From: Streptomyces colonosanans
GTDB lineage: Bacteria > Actinomycetota > Actinomycetes > Streptomycetales > Streptomycetaceae
Assembly: GCF_001866645.1 (NCBI RefSeq)
Contig: NZ_MLYP01000017.1
Location: 1 to 64,000, forward strand
Direction: 5' to 3'
Length of the DNA: 64,000 bases
Part shown: positions 43,235 to 51,820 of the stretch, piece by piece
Position numbering within the stretch: the stretch's first letter is position 1
Layout of the letters: each line of letters starts with the position of its first letter
Notes under the pieces: generated by a model
The model's input: only the letters and a program-made list of their open reading frames with translations
Told to the model about the DNA's origin: nothing
Database searches by the model: none
Program-made: the position numbers and the translations under genes

Positions 43235-43299
43235 TACGAGCCACACGCTCCAGGGAAACTGGCGCATCACGGAGACTGGAAGAAGGAAGTGCAGCCACG

Positions 43300-43539
43300 A
43301 TGACGGTTCCCCTGCCGACCGAGACGACCCGGTGGCGGTGCACGCTCTGCGGCAACCTCACGCGTTTCGACGTGACCCGCTCGTCGAAGGTCGTCGAGTA
43401 CGTGCACCTCGATCTGTCCGGTGAGCCCACGGTAGAGGAGCGCGAGGTGGTCAGTGAGACCATCGAGTCGGTGCGTTGCCGCTGGTGCAACGCCGTGGAC
43501 CAGGTGGAACTCGTGGAGAGGCCGGGCGCCGGCTCCTGA
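43300..43539 (+). CDS. Small zinc-ribbon protein
   Basis: A 79-residue protein with two CxxC pairs (CTLCGN near residue 14-17 and CRWCNA near residue 60-63) that should bind one zinc ion. No membrane segment. The function is not known. The ATG follows AGAAGGAAGTGCAGCC. It is 33 bases upstream of the NYN-domain gene on the same strand, so the two are probably expressed together, and an RNA-related role would be plausible but unproven. Confidence 0.85.
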   Translation: MTVPLPTETTRWRCTLCGNLTRFDVTRSSKVVEYVHLDLSGEPTVEEREVVSETIESVRCRWCNAVDQVELVERPGAGS

Positions 43540-43572
43540 CGGAGCGGCCCCGCACAGGTATTGGGGTGACGG

Positions 43573-44916
43573 ATGGTGGAGACCACGAGCGGGGAGCCGG
43601 TCGACGGCACCGCTGAGGTGCTCGACCGTCCGCTGCCCGACGGCGTGCGCCGCCGGGTCGTGCAGATAGTGTCCGACGGCTTCGGCGCACTGACCCTGGG
43701 TGAACTGCCCGCGCAGTTGCGGCAGTACGCCCGGTTCACGCCGAACCGCCGCGCCAAGTTCGCCGGTAACGCCATGGCGGCGGCCGTGGAGAGCGATGCG
43801 TTGTTCCGGCAGCGCATCGCGGAGAAGCTCAAAGAGGCCCAGCCGGAACTCACCGGCGCCCTCGACTCCGGTTCGCCGCCCCCGGCCGCGGATCCGCTCG
43901 ATGTGGCCGCCGCGGCCTATGTGCTGCGCCCCGCGGGCTGGGTGAAACTGGTGACCGCCGCCGGCGAGGAGGTGCAGCGCGCGGACGCCGAGCGCGTCGA
44001 CGAGGAGAACCGCGCCGAGCTGGAGCGGCTGCGCGCGGAGTTGGCAGCCGCTCGCGACCACACGCGCGCCGAGACCGAGCGGCTGCGCAGGGAGCTGGAG
44101 TCGGCGCGCAAGGAAGCCGAATCGCTTCAGCGCAAGCTGCGCGCGGCCCTCAGCGACGTCAAGCGCGGCGAGGCCGCCCTGCGCAAGGTGCGGAGCGAGA
44201 TCGAGGCCGTACGGACCGAGGGGCAGTCACAGGTGTCGGCCGCCGAGAGCGAGACCCGGCGGCTCAAGGCGCGCCTCGGGGAGGCGGAGGCCTCCCTGGA
44301 GGCCACGCGCAGGGCGGTGCGCGAGGGGCGCAGCGTCGAGGACATGCGGGTACGGCTGCTGCTCGACACCGTGCTGGACGCGGCCCAGGGGCTGCGGCGG
44401 GAGCTGGCGCTGCCGCCGGTGTCCGTACGGCCCGCGGAGACCGTGGACGCGGTCGAACCGGGGCGGATGACCCCGAAGGACATCGCGGCCCGCGCCCTGT
44501 CCGAGAACGATCCGGCGATCCTCGACCAGCTGCTGGCGCTGCCGCAGGCGCATCTCGTCGTCGACGGCTACAACGTCACCAAGACCGGCTATCCGCAGAT
44601 GCCGTTGGAGAAGCAGCGGCTGAGGATCCTCGGGCAGCTCTCACAGCTTGCCGCGCAGACCGGTGCCGAGGTCACGTGTGTCTTCGACGGGGCCGAACTG
44701 GCCGCGCCCGTCCTGTTGGCCCCACCGCGCGGGGTGCGGGTGCTGTTCTCCAAGCCGGGCGTCACCGCCGATGAGTTGATCCGCCAGCTGGTGCGCGCGG
44801 AGCCGCCGGGCCGGCCGGTCATCGTCGCCTCCACCGACCGTGAGGTGGCCGACGGGGTTGCCAGGGCCGGTGCGCGCCCGGTCGCGTCCGCGGTTCTGCT
44901 CAAGCGTCTGTCCTGA
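43573..44916 (+). CDS. NYN (YacP/Rae1-like) ribonuclease-domain protein with coiled coil
   Basis: A 447-residue protein. The N-terminal part (1-125) is helical (RRVVQIVSDGFGALTLGELPAQLRQYARFTP), a long Glu/Arg/Ala coiled coil spans about residues 130-250, and the C-terminal third is a YacP-like NYN domain with HLVVDGYNVTKTGYP and CVFDGAE; acidic residues needed for metal-dependent cleavage are present. Bacterial Rae1 of this family is a ribosome-associated endoribonuclease; the coiled-coil extension is an actinobacterial feature. The ATG at 43573 is used; a GTG directly after it is an alternative. Confidence 0.88.
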   Translation: MVETTSGEPVDGTAEVLDRPLPDGVRRRVVQIVSDGFGALTLGELPAQLRQYARFTPNRRAKFAGNAMAAAVESDALFRQRIAEKLKEAQPELTGALDSGSPPPAADPLDVAAAAYVLRPAGWVKLVTAAGEEVQRADAERVDEENRAELERLRAELAAARDHTRAETERLRRELESARKEAESLQRKLRAALSDVKRGEAALRKVRSEIEAVRTEGQSQVSAAESETRRLKARLGEAEASLEATRRAVREGRSVEDMRVRLLLDTVLDAAQGLRRELALPPVSVRPAETVDAVEPGRMTPKDIAARALSENDPAILDQLLALPQAHLVVDGYNVTKTGYPQMPLEKQRLRILGQLSQLAAQTGAEVTCVFDGAELAAPVLLAPPRGVRVLFSKPGVTADELIRQLVRAEPPGRPVIVASTDREVADGVARAGARPVASAVLLKRLS

Positions 44917-45249
44917 CGCACGCGGCCTGTCTCCGCTGAACGCGGCACCCGGAAGCCCATACATCACATGGGTCCCGTACGCGCGAACCGCAACATCCGT
45001 CAGGGATGCCCGAATTAACGGATTCGCGTGCAACGTAGCGTCAAGCGGGCGTTACGGCATGTGAGTTGAGTGCAAAGAATGCACGTGTGGCGAAGAATTT
45101 TCGCGTGAGGATTTGAACTGATCACAGGAGGGTTACTAGGGTCTGAGCTCGAACCTCCGCTCGAGTGATCACTCAATGGGAGTGACGGCGAAGGGGCACC
45201 GCCCGCCGGCGTGTCGGTAGGCGGCTGAAGGAAGAAGGAGCTCGCCTCC
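44917..45249. promoter_or_regulatory. Promoter region of the first NlpC/P60 gene
   Basis: 333 bases without a gene. TTGAAC (45113-45118) and TAGGGT (45137-45142) with an 18-base spacer form a good promoter. Upstream is GTGCA-AAGAA-TGCAC (45070-45084); downstream in the leader is the perfect palindrome GAGTGATCACTC (45163-45174). I looked for a c-di-AMP (ydaO) riboswitch, known before several Streptomyces wall-hydrolase genes, and did not recognise one. Confidence 0.5.
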
Positions 45250-46308
45250 GTGGCGTCCCACCGTCGACCCAAGCAGCCGAGCCGCACGCGTGTGACCGTG
45301 CTCACCACCGTCGCCGCAGCCGCTGTGGCCCTGAGTGCGCAGGCCGCCAACGCCGCGCCGAGCGCGAAGCCGAACAAGGACGAGGTCAAGTCCAAGGTCG
45401 ACAAGCTCTACGAAGAGGCGGAGAAGGCCACCGAGAAGTACAACGGGGCCAAGGAGAAGCAGGACAAGCTGGAGAAGCAGATCTCCACCCTGCAGGACAC
45501 CGTCGCCCGGGGTCAGGAAGACCTCAACAAGCTGCGCGACGGGATCGGCTCGATGGCCAGCGCGCAGTACCGCACCGGCAGCATCGACCCGTCCGTCCAG
45601 CTGTTCCTCTCCTCGAACCCGGACGACTTCCTCGACAAGGCCTCCACGCTCAATCAGTTGAGCGGTCAGCAGGTCGAGGCGCTGAAGAAGATCCAGGAGA
45701 AGCAGCGCGAGCTGGCCCAGGAGCGCAAGGAAGCCTCCGACAAGCTCAAGGACCTCGCGTCCACCCGCACCGAACTGGGCAAGAAGAAGAAGGAAGTCCA
45801 GGGCAAGCTCGCCCAGGCGCAGAAGCTCCTCCTCACCCTGACCGAGCAGGAGCGCGCGGCTCTGAAGGCCGAGGAGGCCCGCGCCAGCCGCGCCAGCGAG
45901 CGCACCGCGCTGAACAGCTCCACCGGCACCGCCCCGTCCGGCTCCAGCAAGCCCGCCTCCGGTCGCGCCGCACAAGCGTTCGCCGCCGCCAAGACCAAGA
46001 TCGGCTCGCCCTATGTCTGGGGTGCCACCGGCCCCTCCGCCTTCGACTGCTCGGGGTTGACCTCCTGGGCGTACGGGCAGGCCGGCGTCACGATATCCCG
46101 CCAGTCGCAGGCACAGGCCAACGACGGCACCCGCATCTACAGCGCCAGCCAACTCCAGGTCGGCGACCTGGTCATCTTCTACGGCGACCAGCACCACGTC
46201 GGCCTCTACGCGGGCAACGGCCAGGTGCTGCACGCCCCGCGCAGTGGCACCGTGGTGCGCTACGAGTCGATCGGCAACATGCCGTTCCAGTTCGGCGTCC
46301 GCATCTGA
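45250..46308 (+). CDS. Secreted NlpC/P60 peptidoglycan endopeptidase
   Basis: A 352-residue exported hydrolase of RipA/IrpA type. A signal peptide ends near ANAAP (residue 36), a long coiled coil covers residues 45-215, and the NlpC/P60 domain has Cys267 (AFDCSGLTSW), His316 (HHVGLY) and His328 (LHAPRSG). It cleaves peptide stems of peptidoglycan during growth or division. The GTG at 45250 has GAAGGAG upstream. A paralogue of the same layout lies 215 bases downstream. Confidence 0.94.
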   Translation: MASHRRPKQPSRTRVTVLTTVAAAAVALSAQAANAAPSAKPNKDEVKSKVDKLYEEAEKATEKYNGAKEKQDKLEKQISTLQDTVARGQEDLNKLRDGIGSMASAQYRTGSIDPSVQLFLSSNPDDFLDKASTLNQLSGQQVEALKKIQEKQRELAQERKEASDKLKDLASTRTELGKKKKEVQGKLAQAQKLLLTLTEQERAALKAEEARASRASERTALNSSTGTAPSGSSKPASGRAAQAFAAAKTKIGSPYVWGATGPSAFDCSGLTSWAYGQAGVTISRQSQAQANDGTRIYSASQLQVGDLVIFYGDQHHVGLYAGNGQVLHAPRSGTVVRYESIGNMPFQFGVRI

Positions 46309-46459
46309 CGCCCTTCCCAAGTCCCCGCGCCACCGCGCCCGAACGGGCGAATTCCAGCGACTCCCGCTGACCCCGCGCCCCGCCGATGACCTGCGTCAGC
46401 GGCGGGGCATCGGATTGTGTGCCCGCAGGCTGCCGTTGGTCGCTGCGTGATCACCCGGC

Positions 46460-46465
46460 TACTGT
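46460..46465 (+). promoter_or_regulatory. Candidate -10 box of the second NlpC/P60 gene, with leader hairpin
   Basis: TACTGT, followed in the leader by CCCCGCC/GGCGGGG (46478-46495 region), 30 bases before the start codon. Confidence 0.35.
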
Positions 46466-46522
46466 CTGCCGCGTTTCCCCGCCGTGCGGCGGGGTGTTCA
46501 GCGGAAGGGAGTGCGACAGGTC

Positions 46523-47545
46523 GTGGGGTCCCATCGCCGCCTTGCACCATCCGGCCTCGGTCGGGGTCGTGGCGCCACAGCAGCCGTTCTGTCCGCGGCG
46601 GCGGTCGCCGCCGCAGCCCTCGGAGTCCTACCGGCGGACGCCGTGCCGCACGGCGACGCCAGGGCCACGGTGGACCGGCTGTACCAGGAGGCAGAGCGCG
46701 CCACCGAGGCGTACAACAAGGCCGAGGAACAGGCCGGTTCGCTGCGTCGGCAGATCGGCCAGGCGCAGGACCGCATCGCCCGGCAGCAGGGCCGCGTCAA
46801 CGGCCTGCGGGACGCGCTCGGTGCGCTCGCCGGGGCCCAGTATCGTTCCGGGGGGCTCGACCCCTCCCTCGCGCTGCTGTTCTCGGACAGCCCCGACGCC
46901 TACCTCGACCGGGCGACCACGCTCGACCGGATCGGCGCCCAGCAGGCCGTACGGCTCAGGGGACTTCAGTCGGCCCTGCGTGAACTGGCCCAGGAACGCA
47001 CGGAGACGGCCGGGAAGTTCGCGGCGCTGGAGAAGAGCCGCACGGCGGTCGCCCAGCACAAGAAGGCCGTTGAGCGGAAGCTGGCCGCGGCGCGGCGGCT
47101 GCTCAACTCCCTGCCGGTGGCGGAGCGTGCCGCCTACGAGCGGGCGTCCCGCTCCGCCGGTGACGTGCCCGACCTCAGGGGCGGTGCCGTCGCGCTCGAC
47201 GGCCGTGCCGCCGCCGCCGTTGCCGCGGCCCGTTCCGCGCTCGGCCACCCGTATGTGTGGGGCGCCAACGGGCCGGCCGGCTTCGACTGTTCGGGCCTCA
47301 TGCAGTGGTCGTACGCGCACGCCGGCATCGGACTGCCGCGCACCTCGCAGCAACAGCGGTACGCCGGACGGCATGTGCCGCTCTCCGAGGCCCGGCCCGG
47401 CGACCTGGTCGTCTACCGCAACGACGCCAGCCATGTGGCGATGTACGTGGGCAACGGCATGGTCATCCACGCACCGCACCCGGGAGCCGCGGTGCGCTAC
47501 GACCCGGTCGGGATGATGCCGGTCTCCTCGGTCACCCGGCCCTGA
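46523..47545 (+). CDS. Secreted NlpC/P60 peptidoglycan endopeptidase (paralogue)
   Basis: A 340-residue exported hydrolase with a signal peptide (ends near ADAVP, residue 40), a coiled coil at 45-205 and an NlpC/P60 domain with Cys256 (GFDCSGLMQW), His304 (SHVAMY) and His316 (IHAPHPG). The GTG at 46523 is chosen because GSHRR matches ASHRR at the start of the neighbour and GGAAGGGA lies upstream. The pair probably arose by duplication. The gene is followed by a small repeat element. Confidence 0.93.
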   Translation: MGSHRRLAPSGLGRGRGATAAVLSAAAVAAAALGVLPADAVPHGDARATVDRLYQEAERATEAYNKAEEQAGSLRRQIGQAQDRIARQQGRVNGLRDALGALAGAQYRSGGLDPSLALLFSDSPDAYLDRATTLDRIGAQQAVRLRGLQSALRELAQERTETAGKFAALEKSRTAVAQHKKAVERKLAAARRLLNSLPVAERAAYERASRSAGDVPDLRGGAVALDGRAAAAVAAARSALGHPYVWGANGPAGFDCSGLMQWSYAHAGIGLPRTSQQQRYAGRHVPLSEARPGDLVVYRNDASHVAMYVGNGMVIHAPHPGAAVRYDPVGMMPVSSVTRP

Positions 47546-47568
47546 ACCACGGCGCGGGTGGGGGCCGA

Positions 47569-47705
47569 GGGCCCCAACAGGCAACGCCTGCCCTGTCGCG
47601 ACGCCCGGCACGCTGCCCCAAGCTCTTCGAGCAGGGGGGACCCCAGAGCGGGAGGTGCCCCCACGATGCCGCTCCTTGACGGGCAGACGGTGCCTGCCGG
47701 GGCAC
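47569..47705. mobile_element. MITE-like repeat element, copy 1 (137 bp)
   Basis: Between the second NlpC/P60 gene and the next gene. It is a shorter, inverted relative of the element at 51505-51707: shared stretches include GTCGCGACGCCCGGCACGCT, CCCCAAGCTCTTCGAGCAGG and GAGCGGGAGGTGCCCCCACG. The ends are related inverted repeats. No transposase gene. Confidence 0.75.
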
Positions 47706-47716
47706 CAGCCACCGCG

Positions 47717-47722
47717 TACCAT
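47717..47722 (+). promoter_or_regulatory. Candidate -10 box of the HExxH lipoprotein gene
   Basis: TACCAT ending 6 bases before the GTG at 47729; leaderless geometry, directly beside the repeat element. Confidence 0.35.
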
Positions 47723-47728
47723 CGGAAC

Positions 47729-48940
47729 GTGGCTGGTCGTGGGCGGGTGCCGGGAGGCATCGCGGGCTGTGTGCTGCTGCTCGCCTCACTCGTCGGCTGC
47801 GGTGGCCCGTCGGCTTCGGACGACCAGACGGCCGCCGTGCAGCGGGTGCTCGACCGGCGGGCGACGGCGGTTCTGGACCGGGACCGGTACGCGTTCCTGG
47901 CGACCGGGGCACCTGCCACGGGCCGACCCGCCACCGGCGCAGCTGAGTTCGACAACCTCAGGGCGGTGCCGCTGGCCGCCTGGTCCTACCGCCTCACCGC
48001 CCTGCACCGCACCGGCGACCGTGCCACCGCCGACGCCGAACTGCGCTATCGCATCAGGGGTTACGACCGTGCGCCCGTCACCGCCGCCCGCACGCTGCGG
48101 CTGACCCGCACCGGCGGACGCTGGTACGTCAGCTCCGAGGTGCCCGCCCCCGGCGCCAACGAGCAACTGTGGGAGCAGGGTGCCGTCCAGGCCACCCGCG
48201 GGGCGCACAGCCTCGTCCTCGGGGTCGGGCAGCCGCAGGACGTCCTGCGGGGCCTGGCGCACCTCGCGGACCGGGCGGTGCCCTCCGTCAGCGAGGCGTG
48301 GGGTACCGGCTGGCCGGGGCACGTCGTGGTCCTCGTACCGCGGACGCTGGAGGGGATGGCGGGCCTGCTCGGCGCGTCCACGGCCGGGTACCGGGGGATC
48401 GCCGCGGTCACCACCGGCGAGGCGGGGGGAGCGACGAAGACGCCTGCGGACCGGATCATCGTGAATCCGAACGCGTACGGCAGCCTCGGCAGCCTCGGCA
48501 AGCAGGTCGTCCTCACGCACGAGACCACGCATGTCGCCACCCGTGACCGTACGACCCCGGCCACTCCCTTGTGGCTCTCCGAGGGGTACGCCGACTGGGT
48601 CGGCTACCGCGGCAGCGGCCGTACGCCCGCGCAGGTGGCCCCCGAACTCGGCCGTTCCCTGGCGGCGGGAGACGTCCCGGCCACGCTGCCGGACGACGCG
48701 GACTTCGCCTTCGCCGGGGACGCGGGGAAGCTGGCGCGGGCCTACGAGGGCGGCTGGATGGCCTGCCGGATGATCACGGACCGCTGGGGCGAGGCCCGGC
48801 TGAACGACTTCTACCGGGCGGTGGGCGAGCACCGTGAGCGCGCGGGGGCGGTCGAGGACGCGCTGAAGAAGGTCCTCGGGACGACTCCGCAGGAGTTCAC
48901 ACGGCAGTGGCGGGCGTATCTGACGGCGCAGCTGGGCTGA
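47729..48940 (+). CDS. Lipoprotein with gluzincin (HExxH) metallopeptidase motif
   Basis: A 403-residue exported lipoprotein: signal segment, lipobox LVGC near residue 28, an N-terminal NTF2-like or similar domain (about 35-145), and a C-terminal domain with His264, Glu265 and His268 in LTHETTHVATRD and a third ligand candidate Glu285 in LSEGYADWVGY, 17 residues after the second His. This fits peptidase MA-type gluzincins. The substrate is unknown. The GTG at 47729 begins AGRGRVPGG; there is no ribosome site, but TACCAT lies 6 bases before it. Confidence 0.82.
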   Translation: MAGRGRVPGGIAGCVLLLASLVGCGGPSASDDQTAAVQRVLDRRATAVLDRDRYAFLATGAPATGRPATGAAEFDNLRAVPLAAWSYRLTALHRTGDRATADAELRYRIRGYDRAPVTAARTLRLTRTGGRWYVSSEVPAPGANEQLWEQGAVQATRGAHSLVLGVGQPQDVLRGLAHLADRAVPSVSEAWGTGWPGHVVVLVPRTLEGMAGLLGASTAGYRGIAAVTTGEAGGATKTPADRIIVNPNAYGSLGSLGKQVVLTHETTHVATRDRTTPATPLWLSEGYADWVGYRGSGRTPAQVAPELGRSLAAGDVPATLPDDADFAFAGDAGKLARAYEGGWMACRMITDRWGEARLNDFYRAVGEHRERAGAVEDALKKVLGTTPQEFTRQWRAYLTAQLG

Positions 48941-48951
48941 GACCCCGGGCC

Positions 48952-48970
48952 GGCGCCGCGGTGCGGCGCC
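48952..48970. terminator. Hairpin between convergent genes
   Basis: Perfect 8-bp arms GGCGCCGC / GCGGCGCC with loop GGT, between the lipoprotein gene and the convergent GT87 gene. No T-tract. Confidence 0.55.
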
Positions 48971-48989
48971 ATGCTCCCCTCGAGCGCCG

Positions 48990-50261
48990 TCAGGAGGGCG
49001 TCAGGGTCTCCTGAGTGCGGGTGGCCTGAGGCGGTACGGTCGGCGCCGGCCGTGAGACGGTGCCGCGCCACAGCTCCCGGGCGGCGATCAGCGCGGCGGC
49101 CACCAGCAGGCCGTTGCGCACGAAGAGGAGTGTGATCCCCAGCGGGGTGCTGGTGACGACATCCCCGAAGTACACCGGGAACTCCAGGACGGTGGCGAGG
49201 CAGGAGGCCAGGACCAGTCCGCCGGGCAGCACCATCCGGCTGCCGTGGAAGCACAGGCTGACCGCCGCGAGTCCGACCAGCCACACCATGTACTGCGGGC
49301 TGATCACCCGGCTGGTGATCGTGAACATCAGCACGGCCACGAAGGCCGCGTCCGCGACCCCTTGTGCCGTCATGCGCCGCACGCTCAGCCGCCACAGCAG
49401 CAGCCAACCGAAGGCGATCACGCTCAGGAAGACGGCCGCCCAGCTGACCCAGTCGACGTAGGGGCCGAGGAACTCCACCGAGCCGTAGTTGAGCATCACC
49501 CGGCCCTCCCAGCCGAAGTGGCGGGCCACATGGAAGACCATCGAGCCCAGCGACTCGACCTCCGTGCCGCGGTCGCGCTGGAAGGTCAGGAAGGAGAAGG
49601 CGCCGGGCATCGTCAGCGCGAAGAGCAGGGCGAGCCCGCCTGCCGTCGCCGCGGCGGAGAACCAGGCTCTCCGCTTCACGGCACCCGCCAGCAGCAGCGC
49701 CGGCCACACCTTCAGCAGTGCGCCGAAGCCTGCGAGCGCCCCCATCATGCGGGGATGGCGCGTTCCGGCCAGGACCGCCGCGACCGCCACCGCCGTCACC
49801 ATCACGTCGTAGCGCGCGTACACGGTGGGGCCGAGCAGCGCCACGCCGATCGTCCACACCCAGGCGCCGCGCAGCGTTTTGCCGGGACGCAGGCCCGCGA
49901 ACTGGAGCAGGCAGAGGACCGCCAGGTCGGCGAGGAAGACGATGTCGTAGAAGGCGTGCGTGTAGTCCACGAAGGGCAGCAGCGCGGGGGAGAGGATCGC
50001 GAGCGCGGCGGCCGGCGGGTACTGCCAGGTGACGTCTTGGTGCGGGAAGGTTCCGGTGCGCAGGGTCTCGTACCAGCCGTGGTAGATCACGGAGACGTCG
50101 CTGGTGACGTCCGGGCCGGGGAAGGTCCACACCTTGTAGACGAAGAGCAGTAGGGCCAGTCTGGTCACGCCCCAGGTGCAGAGCAGCCCGATCGGGAACC
50201 GCCGTGTGCCCGCCATGTCCACCTGAGCCCCTGTTCCAGCGTGTCGCGTGTGTTCAGCCAT
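48990..50261 (-). CDS. GT87/DUF2029-family polyprenyl-phosphate-dependent mannosyltransferase-like protein
   Basis: About 423 residues with eleven or more membrane segments. The GT-C pattern is visible: an acidic pair in FPGPDVTSDVSVIYHGWYETL after helix 1, YPPAAALAILSPAL, FGALLKVWPALLL, and SRVISPQYMVWLVGL. Relatives add mannose to phosphatidylinositol mannosides or lipoglycans. The ATG at 50261 follows GGGAGA at a long distance; an ATG at 50216 (MAGTRRFPIGL) is nearly as good. It is divergent from a PimB'-like gene, which supports a lipomannan-type role. Confidence 0.85.
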   Translation of the reverse strand: MAEHTRHAGTGAQVDMAGTRRFPIGLLCTWGVTRLALLLFVYKVWTFPGPDVTSDVSVIYHGWYETLRTGTFPHQDVTWQYPPAAALAILSPALLPFVDYTHAFYDIVFLADLAVLCLLQFAGLRPGKTLRGAWVWTIGVALLGPTVYARYDVMVTAVAVAAVLAGTRHPRMMGALAGFGALLKVWPALLLAGAVKRRAWFSAAATAGGLALLFALTMPGAFSFLTFQRDRGTEVESLGSMVFHVARHFGWEGRVMLNYGSVEFLGPYVDWVSWAAVFLSVIAFGWLLLWRLSVRRMTAQGVADAAFVAVLMFTITSRVISPQYMVWLVGLAAVSLCFHGSRMVLPGGLVLASCLATVLEFPVYFGDVVTSTPLGITLLFVRNGLLVAAALIAARELWRGTVSRPAPTVPPQATRTQETLTPS

Positions 50262-50348
50262 GGGGGGCCATGATCTCCCGTCGAACGGTGCGAGGGCCAT
50301 GAAGCGCGGCCGTACAGAGCGGTGAGTACGGTGGCACACCGGGTTCGG

Positions 50349-50354
50349 TACTGT
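50349..50354 (+). promoter_or_regulatory. Candidate -10 box of the PimB'-like gene
   Basis: TACTGT ending 8 bases before the ATG at 50363; leaderless geometry. Confidence 0.4.
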
Positions 50355-50362
50355 CGACGACG

Positions 50363-51505
50363 ATGCACAAGACCCTGATCGTGACCAACGACTTTCCGCC
50401 GCGCCCCGGCGGTATCCAGGCGTTTCTGCACAACATGGCGCTGCGCCTGGACCCGGCACGACTGGTCGTCCACGCCTCCACCTGGAAACGGAGCCGGGAG
50501 GGCGTGGAGGCGACGGCCGCCTTCGACGCCGAACAGCCCTTCACCGTCGTAAGGGACCGGACGACGATGCTGCTGCCGACGCCCGGCGCGACCCGGCGGG
50601 CCGTGGGCCTGCTGCGGGAGCACGGCTGTTCGTCGGTGTGGTTCGGGGCGGCGGCGCCGCTCGGCCTGATGGCGCCGGCGCTGCGGCGGGCGGGCGCCGA
50701 ACGACTGGTGGCGACCACGCACGGCCATGAGGCGGGATGGGCCCAACTGCCCGCCGCGCGCGGCCTGCTGCGAAGGATCGGCGAGTCGACCGACACGATC
50801 ACCTATCTCGGCGAGTACACGCGCTCGCGCATCGCCTCCGCGCTGACCCCGCAGGCGGCCGGGCGGATGGTGCAACTGCCGCCGGGCGTCGACGAGAAGA
50901 CCTTCCACCCGGGCTCGGGCGGCGACGAGGTCCGCGCCCGCCTGGGGCTCACCGACCGCCCCGTGGTGGTCTGTGTGTCCCGCCTGGTCCCGCGCAAGGG
51001 TCAGGACACGCTGATCCAGGCGATGCCGCGCATCCTGGGCAAGGAGCCGGACGCCGTCCTGCTGATCGTCGGGGGCGGGCCCTACGAGAAGGACCTGCGC
51101 AGACTCGCGCGTGAGACCGGGGTCGCCGACGCTGTCCGCTTCACGGGTGCCGTCCCCTGGGCGGAGCTGCCCGCGCACTACGGGGCGGGCGACGTCTTCG
51201 CCATGCCGTGCCGTACCCGACGGGGCGGCCTGGACGTCGAGGGCCTCGGCATCGTGTACCTGGAGGCGTCCGCGACGGGCCTCCCGGTGGTCGCCGGCGA
51301 CTCGGGCGGCGCACCCGACGCGGTGCTCGACGGGGAGACCGGCTGGGTGGTCCGGGACGGCTCCGCCGAGGATGCCGCGGACCGCATCATCACTCTGCTC
51401 GGCGACCCCGAGTTGCGCCGCCGTATGGGGGAGCGGGGCCGGCAGTGGGTCGAGGAGAGGTGGCGCTGGGACTTGCTGGCGGAGCGGCTGAGGGAACTGC
51501 TCTAG
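50363..51505 (+). CDS. PimB'-like GT4 mannosyltransferase
   Basis: A 380-residue GT-B glycosyltransferase. The N terminus MHKTLIVTNDFPPRPGGIQ is typical of GDP-mannose-dependent phosphatidylinositol monomannoside mannosyltransferase. Other signs are VVCVSRLVPRKGQDTLIQAM (start of the C-terminal donor domain), the TGAVPWAELPAHYGAGDVFAMP region, and the E-x7-E-like motif GLGIVYLEASATGLPVV. It acts at the inner face of the membrane. There is no ribosome site; a TACTGT box lies 8 bases before the ATG. The neighbouring GT87 enzyme is divergent. A repeat element starts at its stop codon. Confidence 0.9.
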   Translation: MHKTLIVTNDFPPRPGGIQAFLHNMALRLDPARLVVHASTWKRSREGVEATAAFDAEQPFTVVRDRTTMLLPTPGATRRAVGLLREHGCSSVWFGAAAPLGLMAPALRRAGAERLVATTHGHEAGWAQLPAARGLLRRIGESTDTITYLGEYTRSRIASALTPQAAGRMVQLPPGVDEKTFHPGSGGDEVRARLGLTDRPVVVCVSRLVPRKGQDTLIQAMPRILGKEPDAVLLIVGGGPYEKDLRRLARETGVADAVRFTGAVPWAELPAHYGAGDVFAMPCRTRRGGLDVEGLGIVYLEASATGLPVVAGDSGGAPDAVLDGETGWVVRDGSAEDAADRIITLLGDPELRRRMGERGRQWVEERWRWDLLAERLRELL

Positions 51506-51707
51506 TGCCGTGGCAGGCAGCGTCTGCCCGTTGAGGAGCGGCGTCGTGGGGGCACCTCCCGCTCTGGGGGTCCCCCCGCTCGAGCGGAGCCGAGAGTGGG
51601 GGAGAAGCCGAGAGTGGGGAAGCGTGCTCTGGTGGGTCCCCCTGCTCGAAGAGCTTGGGGGAGCGTGCCGGGCGTCGCGACGGGGCGAACGTTGCCTGCC
51701 GCGGCAC
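51505..51707. mobile_element. MITE-like repeat element, copy 2 (203 bp)
   Basis: Its ends are 25-bp imperfect terminal inverted repeats: 51505-51529 starts GTGCCGTGGCAGGCAGCGTC and the other end (51683-51707, reverse) starts GTGCCGCGGCAGGCAACGTT, 21 of 25 bases matching. Compared with copy 1 it has an extra internal part built from GAGCCGAGAGTGGGG-like units. It begins at the last base of the PimB' stop codon. No coding capacity. Confidence 0.8.
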
Positions 51708-51820
51708 CAGAGGCTGCGTCCGTTCGGTCGGCGACTTCGCCCGCACCACGCTCGCACAACGCATCATGACGCGGGTCCGCGCTGGGGGCACCGCGTCATG
51801 GCAGAAGGCCGAACGGCCCG
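51708..51820. other. Remainder of the gap before the acyl-CoA synthetase gene
   Basis: About 110 bases between the repeat and the end of the convergent gene. Nothing recognisable. Confidence 0.3.

Noticed and set aside
45061..45249. c-di-AMP (ydaO) riboswitch before the NlpC/P60 gene
   Set aside because: Expected from some other Streptomyces wall-hydrolase genes, but I could not match the conserved ydaO segments. A covariance search would decide.
47558..47728. N-terminal extension of the HExxH lipoprotein
   Set aside because: The extension is read from the repeat element; the lipoprotein signal begins properly at the GTG 47729.
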